From contig DBQI01000044.1 of the NCBI GenBank assembly GCA_002305165.1, positions 1-32,537 on the forward strand: 32,537 bases of DNA. Direction: 5' to 3'. Below the pieces are notes generated by a model that saw only the letters and a list, made by a program, of their open reading frames with translations, did not search any database and was not told where the DNA came from. The position numbers and the translations under genes were made by a program. Source of the DNA: Armatimonadetes bacterium UBA1398. Its GTDB lineage: Bacteria > Armatimonadota > Zipacnadia > UBA1398. Positions 1 to 6,999 of this stretch are shown here, one piece after another. How positions within the stretch are numbered: the stretch's first letter is position 1; each line of letters starts with the position of its first letter.

Positions 1-132
1 AGCGAGCCGCCCCTCCATGCCCGCCGCCTGCTGCTGGACAGACCAACACCAACGCAACCGACAAGCGCTCGCTGCACAGCCGGCGAGCACACCACAGACT
101 AGCACTCATGAATGATGCGGGCTGGTCAACCT

Positions 133-894
133 CTACTTGACGATGGTCAGCCCACCGTCAACCACCAGGAACTGGCCCACCACCATGCTGGCCTGGTCGG
201 AGGCTAGGAAGGCGACCGCGTTGGCGACGTCATCAGGCACGATGATCCTCCCCGCAGGGGTGCGCTCCTGGGCCTCGGTGATCAGATCGTCCGCGCCGGG
301 TATGCGCCGGGCTGACTTCGTGTCCGCGATTCCTGCCAGGACCCCGTTGACGACGATGCCCTTGGGCGCAAGCTCCACGGCAAGGCTTCGGGTGAGGGCC
401 TCCAAGGCGGCCTTGGCCACGCCCACCACACCGTAGCTGGGGAGCACTCGCTGGCCCCCCTCGCTCGTGATGCTGATGATCCGGCCCCAGCCGTTGCTCA
501 TAAGTGGCAGCGCCCTCTGCGCCATCCCGAGAAGGGAGTGCGCCGAGGCGTGCATGGTGACGTCCCAGTGACGCACCGTGGTCTCCAGAAGCTGGCCAGG
601 CACGCCGAAGGCGGCATTGGCCACGAGGATGTCCAGACTGCCGAACTCCTCCTCCGCCTCCTCGAATAGGGCATCCAGGCTCTCCTCGCGCCCCACGTCG
701 GCCCGGACCGCCGTGGCGCGGCCGCGCCCACGGGCGTTGATGGTCTCAACGACCTCCATTGCCTCGGTCTTGCTCCGGCGGTAGTTGACGATCACATTGG
801 CGCCCTCGCTCGCCAGACGCTCGGCAATGGCTCGGCCGAAACCACGGCTCGAACCGGTGACGACGGCGCTCTTGCCCTCGAGTTCGGGGTACAT
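133..894 (-). CDS. fabL: FabL-like enoyl-[acyl-carrier-protein] reductase (SDR superfamily)
   Basis: This 253-residue Rossmann-fold reductase probably carries out the last, NAD(P)H-dependent step of a fatty-acid elongation cycle in the cytoplasm. The nucleotide-binding motif TGSSRGFG is at residues 13-20 and NAAFG at 93-97. The catalytic pair is Tyr154 and Lys161 with six residues between them (YGVVGVAK). That Y-x6-K spacing marks enoyl-ACP reductases, whereas classical SDRs use Y-x3-K. The stretch from Tyr154 through KAALEALTRSLAVELAPK and the C-terminal TPAGR and VVDGG segments closely resemble what I remember of Bacillus subtilis FabL. The ATG at 894 has GGAGG five bases upstream. The gene stands alone and diverges from the sortase gene. 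A less specific SDR reductase remains possible. Confidence 0.8.
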   Translation of the reverse strand: MYPELEGKSAVVTGSSRGFGRAIAERLASEGANVIVNYRRSKTEAMEVVETINARGRGRATAVRADVGREESLDALFEEAEEEFGSLDILVANAAFGVPGQLLETTVRHWDVTMHASAHSLLGMAQRALPLMSNGWGRIISITSEGGQRVLPSYGVVGVAKAALEALTRSLAVELAPKGIVVNGVLAGIADTKSARRIPGADDLITEAQERTPAGRIIVPDDVANAVAFLASDQASMVVGQFLVVDGGLTIVK

Positions 895-915
895 TGGATC
901 CTCCGCTGCGACGAT

Positions 916-935
916 CGGGGCGCCGCGGCGCCCCG
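916..935. promoter_or_regulatory. 20-bp perfect palindrome in the divergent fabL-like/sortase intergenic region
   Basis: CGGGGCGCCGCGGCGCCCCG reads the same on both strands. It lies 21 bp upstream of the fabL-like start codon, inside the 122-bp divergent region. It could be an operator or form a 9-bp stem in the leader RNA. No regulator can be assigned. Confidence 0.5.
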
Positions 936-1016
936 TGAAGACGAGCTCTGTTGAAGGGTGACGGCGGGCGGCGCCAGTGTCAAGGGAGCGAGCGTCGCGG
1001 GGCGAATGGACCGCTG

Positions 1017-2843
1017 ATGGTGAACCTGTTGCTCACAGCCGCGACACTGCTCGCTCCCTGCGCTCCGGGGGCCTTCCTGGAGGGCGACCGGATGCTGACG
1101 ATGCTCGTTGACGAGGCCGAGGCGCCGGCGGCGGCGAGATTGGCCCTCTTTGAACAGGCCTTCGTCGAGCCGCGCGTCTGTGGGTGGCGCTGCGAGGTAG
1201 GCTCTCCCCTACCGCAGGAATGGCTGGAGGCCGTCCGCCAGGCTGGAGCCGTGCCCTGGCTGAGGGTCGAATGGGATGCCGGTTGGTCCGAGGCGGAGGC
1301 CACGCTATTGGGCGAGGCGGTCGCGGACGTCCCGGAGGGGGCCTGGGTGGACCTTCTGCCCATTGCGAGTGCATCCGATGCCTACGCCTGGGATGCTCTA
1401 GAGGGCCGGCTCGTGGGCGCGATCCGACAGGCCACGCCTCGAAGCCGCATCGTGAAGTCCGCGGACTCCCGGAGCCCCGACGCCGCCGCGAAGGCATGGC
1501 GCGAGGATGCGCCCAGGATCTTCGACGCGATCGGCGTCCAAGTCGCCATGGGCTGCCCCTTCTGCGACGGCTCGCGCGATATAGCCGCCGAGCTTGCCGC
1601 ACTGGAACCACGCCTCCATCAGCGCGGGCTGCCGATCGTGCTCTCGCGGGTGTACGCCGCCCACGAGTGCCATGAGTGCGGCGCCCGGTTCCCCGAGCAC
1701 GCGGCCATGGGGCTCACAACGGTGTTCGAGTGGGCCCGGTCTGCTGGCGTCGAGGTCGTCATGCTGGACTCCACTGACGCCACCCCCGATCCCCTCTCTG
1801 GCCCGAGCGGAACTAGTGGTGGCATCTGCTCCAGTACCACCGTGTCCACCATGTACGCGCGGCTGGTCGGATCGAGCAGCTCCCCTCAGGCGGGTGTGGA
1901 GATGGCGGTGGAGCCCGCCATGCCCGTAGACCACTCGGCCTGGTGGCTGGCGGCGGCCGTTGCGTTGAGCGTGTTGCTTTGCGTCGGCGCCTTCATCCTC
2001 GGCGGCCGAGGCGCCCCTGTCGCCCACGGCGGCCGCTCGGGCGGCTATCGAGGCTTGGCGGCCCTGATGGTGCTGTCGGGCGGGATCGTCATGGCCTACC
2101 CGCACCTCACGGAGGCGTTCGCGGGGCCTGAGCGCGCGCCGGTGCACCTACCGGCCCGCTGGTTGGTCCTGGGTGAGCCCGGCGTGGCGGTCGAGGTATG
2201 CTCAGGTCCGTACTCCATAGCCCTCCCCGCGATTGGGGTGGTGGAGCCGGTCCGAGAGGACGCTACCCTCGACAACCTTCGAGGCGGCCCTTGCCACTAC
2301 GTGGGCACGGCAGCCCCCGGTGAGCCCGCCAACTGCTGCATAGCAGGTCACCGGAGCACTTATACGGCGCCCTTCCGGCGCCTACTGGAGATGCGACCGG
2401 GGGACGAGGTCATTATCTCGGGGGAGAGTGGCTTCCGACGGGTCTACCATGTGGCGTGGGTACGGGAGGTGGACGCTCGGGACGGCCGGTACCTTGCTCC
2501 CACCCCGAACGAGGCTTTGACTCTGTCGACGTGCCACCCCTTTGGTCTCGCCTCCCAGCGGCTCATGCTCCGCGCCTACCCGGGACGGCGAGGCACTGCG
2601 GCCGCGCGCGCACGGCCGACCGACGAGGTATGGTTGATGGGGGGCGGCACACTGCTCACGAGCGCCTCGCTAGGCCTCGAACCGGGGTCCACCACGCCTG
2701 AGTGGACGGCGGGGCGGCACGGCACGCCGCTCCCGCCTACATGGAGTTCGGAGTGGGTGGACGCCGTGGAGACGCCTTGCGCCGACTTTGCCTACACCCC
2801 CCCGGATCTGTGCTTGCCAGCCCAGGGGGTGAGCGGCGAGTGA
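1017..2843 (+). CDS. Membrane-anchored class E-like sortase with a large N-terminal ectodomain
   Basis: The 608-residue protein starts with a signal-like segment (residues 1-18). About 285 residues follow that I cannot assign with certainty but that look like a TIM-barrel/glycosidase-type fold. They carry two CxxC pairs (CPFC near 180-183, CHEC near 218-221). Two membrane segments come next (about 308-330 and 345-361), then a sortase domain (about 400-522). The catalytic residues are visible: His445 in AGHRSTY, Cys506 in TLSTCHP and Arg515 in SQRLML. About 85 residues follow the domain. This topology puts both large domains outside the membrane. I chose the ATG at 1017, which begins the hydrophobic leader; an in-frame TTG at 951 would add an unlikely charged extension. 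The gene ends in a GTGA overlap with the next gene. No LPxTG-type substrate is seen nearby, so the substrate and cell-wall role are unknown. Confidence 0.8.
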   Translation: MVNLLLTAATLLAPCAPGAFLEGDRMLTMLVDEAEAPAAARLALFEQAFVEPRVCGWRCEVGSPLPQEWLEAVRQAGAVPWLRVEWDAGWSEAEATLLGEAVADVPEGAWVDLLPIASASDAYAWDALEGRLVGAIRQATPRSRIVKSADSRSPDAAAKAWREDAPRIFDAIGVQVAMGCPFCDGSRDIAAELAALEPRLHQRGLPIVLSRVYAAHECHECGARFPEHAAMGLTTVFEWARSAGVEVVMLDSTDATPDPLSGPSGTSGGICSSTTVSTMYARLVGSSSSPQAGVEMAVEPAMPVDHSAWWLAAAVALSVLLCVGAFILGGRGAPVAHGGRSGGYRGLAALMVLSGGIVMAYPHLTEAFAGPERAPVHLPARWLVLGEPGVAVEVCSGPYSIALPAIGVVEPVREDATLDNLRGGPCHYVGTAAPGEPANCCIAGHRSTYTAPFRRLLEMRPGDEVIISGESGFRRVYHVAWVREVDARDGRYLAPTPNEALTLSTCHPFGLASQRLMLRAYPGRRGTAAARARPTDEVWLMGGGTLLTSASLGLEPGSTTPEWTAGRHGTPLPPTWSSEWVDAVETPCADFAYTPPDLCLPAQGVSGE

Positions 2844-3985
2844 GACCGGGTCGGGTCCTCCTCGGTGTCGTGGCGGCTCTGCTGGTGGCAGTCATCCTCG
2901 GACTGGGCGTTGCCTGGGGCTTGCCCGCGCTGCAGCGCCACTGGGCGAGTGCGAGATCCGTTGAACTGGCTGACGCCGCGGAGGAGCGCATCGCGCTTGG
3001 TGACGGCCCGGGAGCGCTGGAGCTGCTCCGACAGTCCGTGAATGCTCGGCCCGGTCCGAGCACGTCGGCGGCATTGAGGCGTCTCATCACGGTCAGTCTC
3101 GGGCCGGAGGATGACCCGGACACGGCGAGCGACGCCTGCGAGCTTCTGCTCAGCTTGACGCCATCCGACGGGGACGCTCTTTTCGCCGCAGGGCTCGCCT
3201 TGGCACGCCAGGGACGGCACCTCGAGGCGGCCGAACGGTTCCTGCAGGCAGCGGAGTCCCGCGATGAGTGGCCTGAGGCTAGAGCCAACGCCGGGCTGTG
3301 CTACCTGTCGGCCGGCGATGGGGACCGGGCGGCGCCGCTACTCGAGGAGGCCGCAGGCCCACTCGCCGTGACTCATCCAGAGATCCTGACGGCCCTCGGG
3401 AGGTCTCTGCTCCGCATCCTGCCCCCCAACCCGGACGCCGCTGAGGAGGCTTTCGCTCGCGCAACCGCGCTGGACCCAACCGATGGCGAGGCCCAGGCGG
3501 GAATGGGCATCGTCCAGTACCTGCGCGGCGACCTGGAGGGGGCCCTCAGCCGCCTCGCCGAGGCCGCGTTGCTGGCGCCGCTCGACGCCGACGTGCTCGC
3601 CACCCAGGGGGCGCTGCTCGCCCGTGCCGGTCGCGACCCTGAGGCGGAGGAGGCGTTCCACCGCGCGCTCGCGGTGGAGCCGGGCCACGCGACGGCTCGC
3701 TACGATCTCGGCTGCCTCTACCTCCGCCGTAGGGAGGGCCTGCTGGCCGAGGTGCAGTTCCGCATCGCCTGCCAAGCAATGCCAGACGATCCGCTTGCGC
3801 GGTTGGGCTGGGCCATGGCCCTGCGCCTGGAGGGTCGTGACGAGGAGGCGGCGACCCAGCTGACGCGGTCACTCGCCCTCTCCCCTCCGGGAGGAGCGGT
3901 GTCCCTCGCGCGTTCGGAGCTGCTCGCGCTGTCGTCCGGGGCGGAGGAGCCGATGTCACTCCCGCCGGGCTCCTCCGGCGAATGA
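2840..3985 (+). CDS. TPR-repeat protein with N-terminal membrane anchor
   Basis: The predicted protein has 381 residues. A single hydrophobic helix (residues about 5-28) anchors it, and the rest is a helical solenoid of tetratricopeptide repeats. Recognisable units include ALFAAGLALARQGRHLEAA and ATARYDLGCLYLRRREGLLA. The GTG at 2840 overlaps the sortase TGA (GTGA, 2840-2843) with a G-rich Shine-Dalgarno (AGGGGGTG) upstream, so it is probably translationally coupled to the sortase. An earlier in-frame start at 2702 would lie wholly within sortase coding sequence and lose the hydrophobic N terminus. TPR solenoids bind other proteins. By context it may scaffold the sortase or its substrate, but that is inference. 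Confidence 0.8.
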   Translation: MRPGRVLLGVVAALLVAVILGLGVAWGLPALQRHWASARSVELADAAEERIALGDGPGALELLRQSVNARPGPSTSAALRRLITVSLGPEDDPDTASDACELLLSLTPSDGDALFAAGLALARQGRHLEAAERFLQAAESRDEWPEARANAGLCYLSAGDGDRAAPLLEEAAGPLAVTHPEILTALGRSLLRILPPNPDAAEEAFARATALDPTDGEAQAGMGIVQYLRGDLEGALSRLAEAALLAPLDADVLATQGALLARAGRDPEAEEAFHRALAVEPGHATARYDLGCLYLRRREGLLAEVQFRIACQAMPDDPLARLGWAMALRLEGRDEEAATQLTRSLALSPPGGAVSLARSELLALSSGAEEPMSLPPGSSGE

Positions 3986-3989
3986 GTAC

Positions 3990-4018
3990 TTGCTGCCCCC
4001 CTAGGCGTGTGGTATTGT
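3990..4018 (+). promoter_or_regulatory. Candidate sigma-70 promoter for rpmB
   Basis: TTGCTG (3990-3995) is followed after 17 bp by TATTGT (4013-4018), with TGG just before the -10 (extended -10). The predicted start site near 4025 leaves a leader of roughly 60 nt before the rpmB ATG. Confidence 0.6.
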
Positions 4019-4087
4019 TCGAGTTCGCGTGTTTCGCCACTGGGCGGCATGCTCTCAGAGCGCAGCGATTGTGGAGGTACCTCAGCA

Positions 4088-4312
4088 ATGTCCCGCGTAT
4101 GCGATGTGTGCGGCCGCAAGCCGGTTACCGGACACCAGATAAGCCATGCCGACAACCGAACCAAGCGTCGTTGGCTGCCTAACCTTCAGCGGGTTCGCGT
4201 TCGGACCGCCAGCGGCGGCGTGAAGCGCATGAAGGTCTGCACGAGCTGTCTCAAGTCCAACAAGATAGCGAAGGCCCCGCGGCGAAGTGGAGCGGCCGTC
4301 AACGCCGGCTAA
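4088..4312 (+). CDS. rpmB: 50S ribosomal protein L28 (zinc-binding C+ form)
   Basis: This 74-residue basic protein of the large ribosomal subunit is recognised from MSRVCDVCGRKPVTGHQISH and RWLPNLQRVRV. It keeps both cysteine pairs (Cys5/Cys8 near the start and CTSC near residues 54-57), the zinc-binding variant rather than the cysteine-free one. The ATG at 4088 has GGAGGT at 4073-4078, nine bases upstream. The gene has its own promoter and a strong intrinsic terminator. Its stop codon TAA (4310-4312) overlaps the stop of the convergent membrane protein. The terminator therefore lies inside the coding sequence of that neighbour. Confidence 0.97.
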   Translation: MSRVCDVCGRKPVTGHQISHADNRTKRRWLPNLQRVRVRTASGGVKRMKVCTSCLKSNKIAKAPRRSGAAVNAG

Positions 4313-6999
4313 TCGCGTCCGCCAAAGCCGACCGCAGGTGATGACAGACCCGGCTGCTCCGTTGCCGGGTCTGTTTCTGTACCGGTGGGCCTGCCGCGGC
4401 CCACGAGCGGCGCCAGCAGCACAACGAGCAGATAGAGGCCGCACCCCACAAGCATCGTCTGGGTGAACCCCAACTCGCGTGCTCCCAGCATCGCCAACAC
4501 GCTGCCCGCGGTTGATAGCAGGCCATTCACTCCCCATGCCCGTGGCGTCAGCCCCGGCAAGAGGCGGGCGGAGAGCCGCAGGCCGGAGGGGAAAGGCACC
4601 CCGAGGGCCACGCCCATAGGGACAACCAGGGCAAGGGCGAGAGCCGCGCGCCAGAAGACCGGAATCCCCAGCAGGGCATCCAGCATACCCGGCACGACCA
4701 GCGCGTGGAGCAGCCCCATGACCACGACGGCGAGACCGGCGATACGCACTCCGTGCACGAGCCGTCGCCCCTCCCACGACTGGCTCATCAGGCTGCCCAT
4801 GCCGCCCCCCACCAGGAGGCCGAACACGACGACCGACAGGGACAGCGTCGGGTAGCCCAGGAAGAGGACGAGCTTCTGCGCCAGCGGCACCTCGATGAGC
4901 ATGAAACCCAGGCCGAGGAGACCGAAGTAGCCGAAGGAGATCCCATGGGCGAGAGGTAGGCCGGCCCCCTCGCGCCGCCACCGCATACCGATCGACGCGA
5001 CGCAGATCACCGCCCCTGCGGCCGCGGCTACGATCGGGATCACCGTGAGGCTCGCCAGGGCGCGGTTGGGTCCCTTGGCTATGTCCACGAAGAACGGCTT
5101 GTCATCGCTAACGGGCGCAAGGTTCCACCGTGGCTCACTATCAACATAGGCCTGCAGGCCGCCCTCGCTCTGAGCGATGGCCCCAATCCCCGCGTGCCCC
5201 TCGGCGACGTGAGGGAGATAGAGGATCTCGAGCCCCTCGATCTCCGCCGCCCGGGTGTCTCGTATCCACGCAAGCTCCTCTTCAGTCGCCTGCATCCGAG
5301 CGTTCGGCCCCGCGAGTAGCCCCGTGATGCTGTGCAGGAAGGGATCTGTCGCCAGTTCCATCCGGCCATAGTCCCGGTCTGTGAGCCAAGGCCGCGCGAA
5401 TACGTGTTCGAGGAGTCGGCTAGAGCGCTCGTCGATCGGGCTCTTGGTGACGATGAGCATGTGGCTGTAGGGGCTTGCCCACCACAGGGAGGGATCCAGG
5501 GCGATGCCCCTACCCGCCGCGATGGTCTCCTCCACAGGGACTCCGTGCCGTTCCCCGACTCGAGCGACCACGCCCAGGGTCTTGGCTGCCCGGGGGATGG
5601 CCACCAGCGCGACGTGATCCAGAGCCTCCGACAGGGGGACCCCAGAGGTCTCGAGGGCCCTCAGAGCCGTTACCAGTGCCCGTCGCGCGATGATCTCCTG
5701 GTCGAACACGGCCACGAGGCGTCCCTGGGGCGTGAGGTGGCCCAGGTAGTCTCGGAATCCCTCTTTCGTGAACACATGGGATTCCACCAGTGCGAGGCCG
5801 CTCGTCGCCGTCGTCGCCGTCTTCGTGAGGGCCGTGTAGATGACGTCGTACTGCCGGGGGTCCCGCCGTACGAAGCTCCGCCCCTCGTCGACATACAGCG
5901 AATAGCCTTCAGTCCCGTAGACACTCCCATTGTGGTCACGGAAGGTGTGCATCAGCCGCGGGATGGAGGGATTGAGCTCCACACCCACCATATCATCGGC
6001 GCCGGCGAGGATACCGAGATGGATATCGAGGCCGCCCCCCGGGCCTATGAACAGGACGCGTTCGCGGGGTCCGGCAACGATGCCAGCGAACCCGAGTACC
6101 GAGAGGGTGTCGATCACCGACTCCGCCGTGCCGTCGTAGGCGAGCATGTTCGTTGGGACGTCGCCGTCGGTGTAGACGTAGAGAGTAGAGTCGCCCTCGT
6201 TGCGGACCACGTCGGTCCGCGCGAAGGCGTTCCAGTCCGTCGCCACGATCTCCGAGCCCAGGGACTCGTCACCGAGCTCCGTTGGTGAGAAGAGGGGCTT
6301 CACGTTGGTGTAAGCAGCCATGTTGTCCCGCTCGTAGCGCACGGCTTGCAGCCCGATGACTCCCTCACCGCGGTTCGCCACGAGGAGCCCGATGAGGGCG
6401 ATGACGCACGCGGCTGAGGCAACCCACCCCATTCTGAACCCAGGGAAGCTCAGCGCCGCTGCCGCGGCCGCGAAGAGCACGGCCGACGCCACTACCGCGT
6501 TGATGCCGCCAAGGGAGTTCAGAACGATGATCACGCCCAGGGAACCCGTGGCCGCGCCGAAGAGGTCAGCGAAGTACAAGCCACCCGCCTGCGCCACCGC
6601 CCGGTCGAAGGCGTAGGACAGGAAGGCGCCCGTCAGCAGAAAGGGGCCCATGGCGACCAGGGGCACCGTCAGAGGATCGAAGACGTGCTGGATCAGTGGC
6701 GTCCGGAAGAGAATGAACATGGCAAGGGGAACGGAGGCGGCGGCAGCGAGGGCGAGGGCGACGAGGATGTGGCGATCCGAGAAGCGGCGCGTGAGGATAC
6801 GCCACCGGGACAGGCCCAACATCCCTCCCAGCCCCAGGCCGCAGAGGGCTGAGGAGATGATCAGGAACACGAAGTGGAACCGCAGTAGAACGGACAGGAC
6901 GCGGGTCAGGCTGATCTCGAGCAGCAGCGAGCCGCATGCGGCCAGGCCAACCGCCAGGTAGATCTCGCGTCCCAGCTTGGCCTGGCCTGTCGACTTCAC
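4309..6999 (-). CDS. Polytopic membrane protein with spermidine-synthase-like methyltransferase domain
   Basis: The 896-residue protein has an N-terminal block of membrane helices (about 11-210), a soluble Rossmann domain (about 215-640) and a C-terminal membrane block (about 647-865). The soluble domain has the glycine-rich nucleoside-binding motif VLFIGPGGGLD (315-325), acidic Glu341 in VGVELNP, and DDKPFF (632-637), which is typical of membrane-bound spermidine-synthase-like proteins. The DxxDP substrate loop of true spermidine synthases is absent: after YDVI the sequence reads YTALTKTATTATSG. Polyamine synthesis is therefore not assured. The start is GTG at 6999 in a GTGA overlap with topA, with GGAGGGG just upstream, so it is coupled to topA. 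The stop overlaps that of rpmB. The substrate is unknown. Confidence 0.8.
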   Translation of the reverse strand: MKSTGQAKLGREIYLAVGLAACGSLLLEISLTRVLSVLLRFHFVFLIISSALCGLGLGGMLGLSRWRILTRRFSDRHILVALALAAAASVPLAMFILFRTPLIQHVFDPLTVPLVAMGPFLLTGAFLSYAFDRAVAQAGGLYFADLFGAATGSLGVIIVLNSLGGINAVVASAVLFAAAAAALSFPGFRMGWVASAACVIALIGLLVANRGEGVIGLQAVRYERDNMAAYTNVKPLFSPTELGDESLGSEIVATDWNAFARTDVVRNEGDSTLYVYTDGDVPTNMLAYDGTAESVIDTLSVLGFAGIVAGPRERVLFIGPGGGLDIHLGILAGADDMVGVELNPSIPRLMHTFRDHNGSVYGTEGYSLYVDEGRSFVRRDPRQYDVIYTALTKTATTATSGLALVESHVFTKEGFRDYLGHLTPQGRLVAVFDQEIIARRALVTALRALETSGVPLSEALDHVALVAIPRAAKTLGVVARVGERHGVPVEETIAAGRGIALDPSLWWASPYSHMLIVTKSPIDERSSRLLEHVFARPWLTDRDYGRMELATDPFLHSITGLLAGPNARMQATEEELAWIRDTRAAEIEGLEILYLPHVAEGHAGIGAIAQSEGGLQAYVDSEPRWNLAPVSDDKPFFVDIAKGPNRALASLTVIPIVAAAAGAVICVASIGMRWRREGAGLPLAHGISFGYFGLLGLGFMLIEVPLAQKLVLFLGYPTLSLSVVVFGLLVGGGMGSLMSQSWEGRRLVHGVRIAGLAVVVMGLLHALVVPGMLDALLGIPVFWRAALALALVVPMGVALGVPFPSGLRLSARLLPGLTPRAWGVNGLLSTAGSVLAMLGARELGFTQTMLVGCGLYLLVVLLAPLVGRGRPTGTETDPATEQPGLSSPAVGFGGRD
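4344..4380 (+). terminator. Intrinsic terminator of rpmB, embedded in the convergent coding sequence
   Basis: A perfect 11-bp stem (ACAGACCCGGC with GCCGGGTCTGT) encloses a 9-nt loop and is followed by TTCTGT on the + strand. It begins 32 bp after the rpmB stop and lies within the last codons of the 4309-6999 gene. The minus-strand side has no U-rich tail, so it should act only on rpmB transcripts. Confidence 0.8.

Noticed and set aside
955..983. TTGACA on the minus strand (983-978) as a promoter for the fabL-like gene
   Set aside because: The hexamer is perfect, but the sequence 17 bp downstream is CACCCT, a poor -10. I kept it out of the features.
1398..2147. Minus-strand open frame opposite the sortase gene
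   Set aside because: It has no domain or ribosome-binding support and sits antisense to a gene with an intact catalytic triad.
2790..2815. LPPTW near the sortase C terminus as a sorting signal
   Set aside because: No membrane helix or basic tail follows it, so it does not have the layout of a sortase substrate.
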